From NCBI GenBank assembly GCA_938023705.1, contig CALJDJ010000007.1, positions 1 through 7,154 of the forward strand: a stretch of DNA of 7,154 nucleotides, given 5' to 3'. The translations under genes were made by a program, and so were the position numbers. Each line of letters starts with the position of its first letter. Position 1 is the first letter of the stretch. The notes under the pieces were generated by a model. The model ran no database searches and had not been told where the DNA came from. It saw only the letters and a program-made list of their open reading frames with translations. This document shows, one piece after another, positions 1 to 5,659 of this stretch. This DNA is from an uncultured Collinsella sp. (GTDB taxonomy: Bacteria > Actinomycetota > Coriobacteriia > Coriobacteriales > Coriobacteriaceae).

Positions 1-52
1 GTCCGGGCCCGCGCCTTTAGACGCGAGCCCGGGGCCCGTGGGTTATACCCTA

Positions 53-89
53 AGATCAGAACCACCCTTTTTAAGGGTGGTTCTGATCT
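53..89. repeat. Perfect 17-bp inverted repeat (hairpin) with 3-nt loop
   Basis: Arms 53-69 and 73-89 are perfectly complementary around a TTT loop. The inner part (AACCACCCTT / AAGGGTGGTT) would make a very stable stem. The shape resembles an intrinsic terminator, and this is where an upstream gene on the plus strand could end. No run of T follows the stem on either strand, however, so a standard terminator is not supported. It could also be a dispersed intergenic repeat or a protein-binding palindrome. The hairpin is certain as sequence; its role is not known. Confidence 0.75.
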
Positions 90-112
90 GCGCGATCCCA
101 GTCTTGGACTCC

Positions 113-319
113 GCTGGACAGTTAGTTCAGATACGTATAATTCCAGACCGCAGTAGGCGCATCCGGCGCTCGTTTTGGGGAAGAAAGGGGCTCAAAACTA
201 GGGTTCGGTAGCCATCTGGGCTCGATTTGCGTGCAATGAGTCGCCAAAGAACCCTCTCCGGGGACCATAGCGCAGCTTTATCAGCATAGAAAAATACGTA
301 TCTGAACTAACTGTCCAGC
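113..319. mobile_element. MITE-like element with 26-bp terminal inverted repeats
   Basis: The ends 113-138 and 294-319 are perfect inverted repeats of 26 bp; the left one begins GCTGGACAGTTAGTTC. They enclose 155 bp with no open reading frame of note. The interior has two smaller imperfect hairpins: GTTTTG (172-177) with CAAAAC (193-198), and AGGGTTC (200-206) with GAACCCT (249-255). Long perfect terminal repeats around a short non-coding core fit a miniature element mobilised in trans by a full insertion sequence. The TGGACAG...CTGTCCA ends are compatible with an IS3-like 5'-TG...CA-3' end rule. No clear target-site duplication is seen at either edge. The alternative is a long structured RNA or a non-mobile dispersed repeat. 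Confidence 0.6.
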
Positions 320-363
320 CGTCGCTGGAGAAAGGCGTTTTAGCTTTTCCGACTTCCCATCAT

Positions 364-484
364 CTTTCCAACTTTCCACTTAACTTAACACCTAAGGTGG
401 AAAGCTGGAAAGAAAGCTGGAAAGTTAGGTGGAAAGCTGGAAAGCTGGGTAGAAAGCTGGAAAGTTAAGTAGAAAGCTGGAAAG
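364..484. repeat. Purine-rich GAAAGCTGG repeat array with complementary upstream arm
   Basis: The word GAAAGCTGG occurs six times, at 400, 412, 432, 440, 452 and 472. The spacing (12, 20, 8, 12, 20) shows that 400-439 and 440-479 are two copies of a 40-bp unit with a few substitutions. Just upstream, 364-386 (CTTTCCAACTTTCCAC...) is nearly complementary to 422-444 and also to 462-484, with about two differences in 23 positions each. The block can therefore fold into alternative long hairpins. No coding sense is seen. It may be a dispersed intergenic repeat, a slippage-generated array, or a structured RNA. Function is unknown. Confidence 0.75.
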
Positions 485-762
485 TAAGCGGAAGACTGAC
501 ATGCTAGCTCAGAGGCTGAGGGGTTAATAATTATGAAAACCATACCAAGCGAAACAAAAAGATATCAATCTGGCTGGTAAAACACCATCAATGAGCTGCG
601 GGCTAACTAGCTGCGTAAATTAAACGTAAAGAAATGTCGCAAATTAATAGCAAATGCCCAGATGACGCCGTTGCTATTTTCAATTAACTGCTACGCGCGA
701 ACAGCAAAATGCTACTATCTAACATGCACGTAAGAAGGCAGATTAACGGTTAAGGCTAAGAA
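485..762. other. Gene-free AT-richer intergenic stretch
   Basis: This stretch is clearly richer in A and T than the coding region downstream, and it lies between the repeat array and the small HTH gene. I see no tRNA, no convincing protein gene and no clear -35/-10 pair at good spacing. It holds a 5-bp hairpin, CTCAG (508-512) with CTGAG (516-520), and a 15-codon reading frame at 533-580 preceded by GAGGGG. A TACTAT hexamer at 713-718 could be a -10 box for the gene starting at 763, but no matching -35 box stands at normal distance. The promoter of the next gene is likely somewhere here; I cannot place it. Confidence 0.4.
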
Positions 763-1167
763 GTGGCAGGTATGTCGGAAGCAACTAGGACTCGCACGCA
801 TGCGCCCGAGGTTAGGCAGCGCGCCGTCGAGATCCTCCAAGAGGGGGTCGGTCATCGCGCCCTCGCCGCGGAGCTTGGCATTCCCCAGGCCACGGCTCGT
901 CAGTGGGCCCGCGCGTACGCCGTGGGCGGTGCCGACGCCGTTCTCAATGCCGGTTCGCATCATCACACCTATTCGTACGACGTAAAGCTCGCTGTGGTTA
1001 AGGACCGTCTGGAAAACGGCTTGACGGTTCGCGAGGCCATGATCAAGCACAAGATTCCCAGCGAGTCTTCGGTCAAGGCTTGGTGCCGTCAGTACCGCGA
1101 GAGCGGTGAGTCCGCACTGGTCGATAAGCCGCGCGGTCGCAAGCCGCGCGTTAAAAAGATGGAATAG
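763..1167 (+). CDS. Orphan IS3-type OrfA-like double helix-turn-helix protein
   Basis: This 134-residue basic protein probably binds DNA. Two helix-turn-helix units are visible. The first spans about residues 15-52 (APEVRQRAVEIL...ALAAELGI...ARQWARAY) and the second about 72-111 (YDVKLAVVKDRL...MIKHKIPSESSVKAWCRQY), each followed by a Gly-rich link and Ala-Leu (GGADAVL, SGESAL). This tandem layout is typical of OrfA proteins of IS3-family transposons. The usual C-terminal leucine zipper and the OrfB integrase are missing: the protein stops after a basic tail (PRGRKPRVKKME) and a terminator follows at once. The start is either GTG 763, with AAGG at 752-755 as a weak binding site, or ATG 772. 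The intact frame, separate terminator and position before the ech operon allow a domesticated regulator, but a plain transposon remnant is equally possible. Confidence 0.78.
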   Translation: MAGMSEATRTRTHAPEVRQRAVEILQEGVGHRALAAELGIPQATARQWARAYAVGGADAVLNAGSHHHTYSYDVKLAVVKDRLENGLTVREAMIKHKIPSESSVKAWCRQYRESGESALVDKPRGRKPRVKKME

Positions 1168-1176
1168 CAAACGGAT

Positions 1177-1203
1177 GGTGCGCCCACGAGGCGCATTTTT
1201 CTT
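1177..1203 (+). terminator. Intrinsic terminator after the HTH gene
   Basis: A stem TGCGCC (1179-1184) pairs with GGCGCA (1190-1195) around a 5-nt CACGA loop, extendable by two G-T pairs, and is followed by TTTTTCTT. It begins about ten bases after the stop codon of the HTH gene. It should end that transcript and separate it from the hydrogenase operon, which then needs its own promoter downstream. Confidence 0.85.
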
Positions 1204-1449
1204 GCCGCGCCAACTTTTCGGACCGCCGCGAGCCTATTGGGACATCCTCCAAAGTGGCCAGTAAGCCGCACGCGGTGGCCCGCGCGCCCGTCGCTGTGGT
1301 AAGGAAACGTCGCCCTCTGCTCCAAAGCGGACGTGCCCTTACCCCGTACGCCTAAAACTCCCCAGTTGACCGAAAACCCGCCGCCGCTACTCCTCAATTG
1401 AGCTATAACGTTAAACAATTGCAGCGTTTTAGCATGGGGGAGTGATGGT
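1204..1449 (+). promoter_or_regulatory. Leader / probable control region of the ech operon
   Basis: This gene-free stretch lies between the terminator and the first ech gene, so the operon promoter should be here. Three things can be seen. A long imperfect hairpin joins GGTAAGG (1298-1304) with CCTTACC (1337-1343), continued by ACGTC (1307-1311) with GACGT (1330-1334). The word CTCCAAAG(T/C)GG occurs twice, at 1247-1257 and 1320-1330. Two CAATTG palindromes sit at 1395-1400 and 1416-1421, with AACGTT between them. TATAAC at 1404-1409 could be a -10 box and TTGACC at 1366-1371 a -35 box, but they are too far apart to form one standard promoter. I recognise no known riboswitch. GGGGAG (1437-1442) is the ribosome binding site of the first gene. 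Confidence 0.45.
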
Positions 1450-4332
1450 ATGACGCTACTGTATTTCCTTACCCTGTTTCCGCTGGTACCGGCGCTGGGC
1501 ATGCTGCTCGCGCGCGGTGACCGCGCCCGCGATGCGGCGGGGCTCATAGGCTCCGGCATTATTATGGCGGTGACAGTTGTAGTCGCCGTCATGTTTTTTG
1601 GCACGGGTCCGCAGAGCTTTGAGGTTGCCCCCGGCACCTCGCATGTGCTCTCGATCATCAGTTCCGTTATCGACGTCATCCTGTGCGCTGTCATCCTGTA
1701 CAACGCGTACAAATATAGGAACGCGCTCACCACGGTGCTCGGCATAGTCCAGCTGGTGGGCTCGCTCGCCTTTGCAGCCATGACGCTGCCCGCGGCCGAA
1801 GCCGTCACGGCAACGCCACTCTACCTGGACTACATGAGCGTGATCATGGTCCTCGCCGTCGGCATCGTTGGCAGTCTAATCTGCTTGTATGCCCTGGGCT
1901 ACATGAAGGACTTCCAGGCCCATGACGAGCACGAGGCCGCGCTGCGCGGGCAGACCGCGCCCGACCGTCGCCCGCAGTTCCTGGCGCTCATGTTCCTGTT
2001 CCTCTCGGCCATGTTCGTCATCGTGACGAGCGACAACCTTGAGTGGCTGTTCTGCGGCTGGGAAATCACCACCGTGTGTTCGTTCCTTATGATTGGCTAC
2101 ACGCGTACGCCCGAGGCCATCAAGAACGCCTTTACCCAAATCATCCTCAACATGCTGGGCGGCATCGCGTTTTTGGCCGGACTTATGTATCTGCACGTTA
2201 ACGGCATGCCGCTGACCATCTCGGGCATGATCGAGCTTTCCGGCACCGGAACCGCGCAGTCCGCGCTGCTGGTGATGCCGGTCATCCTGTTGTCGCTCGC
2301 CGCGCTCACCAAGGCCGCACAGATGCCGTTCCACACTTGGCTGTTGGGTGCCATGGTTGCACCCACTCCCACGAGCGCCCTGCTGCACTCGTCAACCATG
2401 GTCAAAGCCGGCGTGTTCCTGATGGTCAAGCTGAGCCCACTCTATGCCATCTACCCCGTGACCGGCTTTATGGTCACGAGTGTGGGTGCCATCACGTTTT
2501 TGCTCGCTGCACTCATGGCCATCTCGCAAAGCAACGCCAAACGCGTGCTCGCGTACTCCACCATTTCCAACTTGGGCCTCATCAGTGCCTGCTTGGGTGT
2601 CGGCGCGCCCGAGGCCGTATGGGCGGCCATCTTCCTGATCTTGTTCCACACGGTGGCCAAGTCGCTGCTGTTCCTGTGCGTGGGCACGGCCGAGCATCAT
2701 ATCGGCAGCCGCAATATCGAGGACATGGACGGCATGTTCAGCCGCATGCCGCACCTGACGCGTCTGATGATGCTGGGCATTATGGGCATGTTTGTGGCGC
2801 CGTTTGGCATGCTCGTGTCCAAGTGGGGCGCCCTGGTGGCGTTTGCGCAGACCGGCAACGTGCTCATGATCATGGTGCTTGCCTTTGGCTCGGCCGCGAC
2901 GTTCTTCTTCTGGGGCAAGTGGCTTGCCAAGCTTTCGGGCGTCGACCCCACGGCTCAAAACGTTGAGGTCAATGTCCATAAGACCGAATGGATGGCCCTC
3001 AACACCATCGCCGCGCTGCTGATTCTTTGCTGCGTGGCGTTCCCGCTCATCTCGAGCGGCCTGGTGTCGCCTTACTTGGCCATGGTGTTTGGCCGCGTGC
3101 CGTACGTTATTGGCAAGGACTCCATGTATCTGATGGTGGTTATCGTGGCGTTTATCGCCGTGGTGCTGCTGACTTCATTCCGCGTGAGCAACAAACCGCA
3201 CGTCAACGTGTACCTTTCGGGTGTGGGGACCGACAAATATCGCCATTTCCGTGGCTCGATGGGACACGAGGTGAAGGCCGAAAAGCGCAATTGGTACTCG
3301 GAGGACGCCCTTGGCGAGAAGCGTATTGGCCCCGCGGGTAGCGTCGTGTGTTGCAGCATTATCTTGTTTGCGCTGCTGTGTTGCGCGTGGATTGGGCCCG
3401 AGCGGCTTGCCATGAGCGCGCCCTCGGTGCTGCGCGGCAAGTATTTCGAAGGCTCGGGCGTCGTGGGCATTTTTATTGGCACCGTGGCGTTTGCTTTGCT
3501 GGCGCCGCTTGTGGGCGGCCTGATCGACGGCCTTGACCGTAAGCTTTCGGCTCGCATGCAGGGCCGCGTGGGTCCGCGTCTGCTGCAGCCCTTCTACGAC
3601 GTTGCCAAACTGCTGCGCAAGGCCCCTGCCAGCGTAAACACCATGGACGATACCTATATGGCATGTGCGCTCATCTTTACCGTGGTAGGCGGCGGCATCT
3701 TTGTGTCGGGTTCCAACACGCTGCTGTGCGCTTTTATGGTGACGCTCGCCGCGATCTTTGTGGTGCTGGCGTCCGCCTCGACGCAAAGCCCGTTTGCGCA
3801 GGTCGGCGCCGATCGCGAGCTGCTGCAGGTTATGAGCTACGAGCCCGCCGTTCTGCTGATGAGCGTGGGCCTGTACCTTGCCACCGACAGCTTCGATTCC
3901 ATTGCCGTGACGGGGCAGTCAGCCCCCATCATCGTGTACAGCGCGCCCATTTTCCTTGCGCTGCTCGCGGTGCTTACCATCAAGCTACGCAAGTCGCCGT
4001 TCGACCTTTCGTACTCGCATCACGCGCATCAGGAGATTGTCCAGGGCGTCGCCACCGAGATGAGCGGCAGCACGCTGGCCAAGATGACCCTTATGCACTG
4101 GTGCGAGACCGTGCTGTTTTTGATGTGGGTGGGCATGTTCTTTGTCTGGGACAACCCGGTGAGCTGGGCCGTAGCCCTGGTCGTGATGGCCGCGACGTAT
4201 TTTGTCGAGGTACTGATCGATAACACCTTCGCCCGTAGCACCTGGCGCAGCTGCTTTAAGCTCGGCTGGGGCGTGGCGCTGGTGTTTGGCCTGCTCAACC
4301 TTATGCCCATCCTCGTCGACGTGTTTATTTAG
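1450..4332 (+). CDS. echAB: Fused EchA-EchB membrane arm of Ech-type energy-converting hydrogenase
   Basis: This 960-residue membrane protein carries both ion-transporting subunits of an Ech hydrogenase. Residues 1 to about 655 are an antiporter-like NuoL/EchA domain. Conserved charged residues of the ion path are present: E205 in GWEITT, K288 in LTKAAQMPFHTWL, H400 and K404 in HTVAKSLLFL, and K458 in SKWG. SALLHSSTMVKAG (309-321) is a family signature. Residues from about 668 to 960 are a NuoH/EchB domain, with ARMQGRVGPRLLQPFYDV (701-718), the ADRELLQVMSYEP stretch (787-799) and SHHAHQEIVQGVATE (856-870). These loops normally face the hydrogenase arm. Ech systems usually encode the two as separate genes; here the frame is open throughout and no strong internal ribosome binding site stands before M655. 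GGGGAG seven bases before ATG 1450 supports the start. The protein should couple H2 chemistry to H+ or Na+ transport; which ion cannot be told from sequence. Confidence 0.93.
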   Translation: MTLLYFLTLFPLVPALGMLLARGDRARDAAGLIGSGIIMAVTVVVAVMFFGTGPQSFEVAPGTSHVLSIISSVIDVILCAVILYNAYKYRNALTTVLGIVQLVGSLAFAAMTLPAAEAVTATPLYLDYMSVIMVLAVGIVGSLICLYALGYMKDFQAHDEHEAALRGQTAPDRRPQFLALMFLFLSAMFVIVTSDNLEWLFCGWEITTVCSFLMIGYTRTPEAIKNAFTQIILNMLGGIAFLAGLMYLHVNGMPLTISGMIELSGTGTAQSALLVMPVILLSLAALTKAAQMPFHTWLLGAMVAPTPTSALLHSSTMVKAGVFLMVKLSPLYAIYPVTGFMVTSVGAITFLLAALMAISQSNAKRVLAYSTISNLGLISACLGVGAPEAVWAAIFLILFHTVAKSLLFLCVGTAEHHIGSRNIEDMDGMFSRMPHLTRLMMLGIMGMFVAPFGMLVSKWGALVAFAQTGNVLMIMVLAFGSAATFFFWGKWLAKLSGVDPTAQNVEVNVHKTEWMALNTIAALLILCCVAFPLISSGLVSPYLAMVFGRVPYVIGKDSMYLMVVIVAFIAVVLLTSFRVSNKPHVNVYLSGVGTDKYRHFRGSMGHEVKAEKRNWYSEDALGEKRIGPAGSVVCCSIILFALLCCAWIGPERLAMSAPSVLRGKYFEGSGVVGIFIGTVAFALLAPLVGGLIDGLDRKLSARMQGRVGPRLLQPFYDVAKLLRKAPASVNTMDDTYMACALIFTVVGGGIFVSGSNTLLCAFMVTLAAIFVVLASASTQSPFAQVGADRELLQVMSYEPAVLLMSVGLYLATDSFDSIAVTGQSAPIIVYSAPIFLALLAVLTIKLRKSPFDLSYSHHAHQEIVQGVATEMSGSTLAKMTLMHWCETVLFLMWVGMFFVWDNPVSWAVALVVMAATYFVEVLIDNTFARSTWRSCFKLGWGVALVFGLLNLMPILVDVFI

Positions 4333-4344
4333 GAGGCGGCATCC

Positions 4345-4938
4345 ATGGATCATAAAATGTCGCGCTCACCGTGGGTTATTCATTACGACGGCTCGAGCTG
4401 CAACGGATGCGATATCGAGGTGCTGGCCTCGCTTACCCCACTGTTCGATGCGGAGCGCTTTGGCGTGGTCAACACCGGCAACCCCAAACATGCGGACATC
4501 TTTTTGGTGACGGGCTCGGTCAATGCCCAGAACCTGCCCGTCGTGCGTCAGATTTACAACCAGATGCTCGAGCCCAAGTGCGTGGTGGCGTGCGGCATCT
4601 GCGCGTGCTCGGGCGGCGTGTTCCGCGATGCCTACAACGTGATCGGCGGCGTGGACCGCGCGATTCCCGTGGACGTGTACGCGCCCGGGTGCGCCATTCG
4701 CCCCGAGACGGTGATCGATGCCATCGTGGAGGCGTGCGGCATCTTGGACCAGAAGGAGGCCGTGATGCGCGCCGGCGGCGATCCGCTCACCGTGGGCGGC
4801 GCCGCCACCTGGGACGGTGGCGTTGAGCTGGGCGAGGACGGGTTTGTGGCCGCGGCTGAGGCCGGCGACGCGCCCGCCGCTGGCGACGCACCTGCTGGGA
4901 CGCCCGCCGCGTCCGTCGCTGCAAAGGAGGCCGAGTAA
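4345..4938 (+). CDS. echC: Ech hydrogenase small subunit (NuoB-like, proximal [4Fe-4S])
   Basis: This small subunit carries the [4Fe-4S] cluster nearest the NiFe site and passes electrons to it. Ligand motifs are visible: CNGC (C19, C22), GICACSGG (C86) and PGCAIRPE (C116). Residues 1 to about 137 form the whole NuoB-like domain. Extra cysteines C83 and C88 flank C86, so the exact third ligand is a family-based assignment. Residues 140-197 form a tail rich in Ala, Gly, Pro and acidic residues, not expected in the minimal family member of roughly 150 residues. AGGAGG at 4331-4336 overlaps the stop of the fused gene and sits eight bases before ATG 4345, which supports this start over ATG 4357. 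The stop overlaps the next start by one base (TAATG). Confidence 0.95.
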   Translation: MDHKMSRSPWVIHYDGSSCNGCDIEVLASLTPLFDAERFGVVNTGNPKHADIFLVTGSVNAQNLPVVRQIYNQMLEPKCVVACGICACSGGVFRDAYNVIGGVDRAIPVDVYAPGCAIRPETVIDAIVEACGILDQKEAVMRAGGDPLTVGGAATWDGGVELGEDGFVAAAEAGDAPAAGDAPAGTPAASVAAKEAE

Positions 4939-5654
4939 TGCAAGAGGCAATCTATACCATCGTTGGGATCGACGAGCTCCTGTCGCATGTCCAGGCGCTT
5001 AAGGGCGTCGGTGCGCGCTTTGTGCAAATGCACGCCGAGCGTAACGTCGACGACGGCTCGTATCGCTTGGTCTATACGTTTATCAACGTTCGTGCTGCTC
5101 AGGAGCATATTGCGCAGGGCGGCAGCTATGCGATCGAGAACCTGGTGGTCGAAGGCATCGACCAGTACCAGGAGATTCCGTCCATCAGCTCGTATTATCC
5201 GGCGGTATTCCCGTTTGAAAACGAAGCGCACGATCTGTTTGGTCTTGCCATCACCGATATGCAGATCGACTTTAAGGGCTTTTTCTACCAGGTCTCGACC
5301 GCTGAACCCATGAGCGTTATCACGCCCGAGGTGAAGGCCGCGCGCGAGAAGGCCATGAAGGTCCGCGCGGCTGCCGAGGTCAAGGCGCGCAAGGCCGCTG
5401 CCGAGAAGGCCGCCGCGGCTGCGGCTGCTGCAGGGGAGGGCGTTGCGGGCGCCGGCGATGCCGCGGGCGCCGCTGCTCAGCCCGCTGCGGCTGCCGGCTC
5501 CGATGCTCAGCACGATGGGGCTGCTGCGAAGGCGGCGCTCAAGGCCGCCGAGATGGAGGCAAAGCTCGCCGCCATGGATCCCGAGAAAGCGGCCAAGGTC
5601 CGCGCGGCGCTTGCCGCCAAGGCCGCCCGCGACAAGCAGAAAAAGGAGGCGTAA
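4938..5654 (+). CDS. echD: Ech hydrogenase NuoC-like subunit with long Ala/Lys-rich tail
   Basis: Residues 1 to about 125 resemble the NuoC/EchD subunit of the peripheral arm, which has no cofactor and helps hold the small and large subunits together. The best marker is YYPAVFPFENEAHDLFGL (86-103), matching the conserved end of the NuoC fold, where a Glu-rich stretch leads into D-FG. Residues 130-238 are a low-complexity tail: a charged, probably helical Ala/Lys/Glu/Arg segment (131-160), an Ala/Gly linker (161-195), and a second charged helical segment (196-236). KVRAA appears at 141-145 and 220-224. The tail nearly doubles the protein. Start ATG 4938 overlaps the echC stop by one base and has AAGGAGG (4924-4930) seven bases upstream. 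The subunit call rests on the FENEAHDLFGL motif plus operon position; the tail's function is unknown. Confidence 0.88.
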   Translation: MQEAIYTIVGIDELLSHVQALKGVGARFVQMHAERNVDDGSYRLVYTFINVRAAQEHIAQGGSYAIENLVVEGIDQYQEIPSISSYYPAVFPFENEAHDLFGLAITDMQIDFKGFFYQVSTAEPMSVITPEVKAAREKAMKVRAAAEVKARKAAAEKAAAAAAAAGEGVAGAGDAAGAAAQPAAAAGSDAQHDGAAAKAALKAAEMEAKLAAMDPEKAAKVRAALAAKAARDKQKKEA

Positions 5655-5659
5655 GGTCC

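Noticed and set aside
364..484. Repeat array considered as a CRISPR
   Set aside because: The repeats are about 9 bp with spacings of 8, 12 and 20, spacers are not unique, and no cas genes are near.
493..560. TAGCTCAG near 505-512 looked like the D-arm of a tRNA
   Set aside because: No acceptor stem, anticodon stem or T-arm (GGTTCRA) can be found at the right distances.
1366..1409. TTGACC and TATAAC as one sigma-70 type promoter
   Set aside because: The gap between them is 32 bases, far from the usual 16-18.
1089..1808. Long minus-strand open frame across the leader and start of the fused ech gene
   Set aside because: It overlaps the HTH gene and the certain echA domain, has no family resemblance, and is explained by high-GC antisense frame opening.
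3412..3414. ATG at codon 655 as a separate start for EchB
   Set aside because: No good ribosome binding site precedes it and the frame is continuous, so a fusion is the simpler reading; internal initiation cannot be fully excluded.
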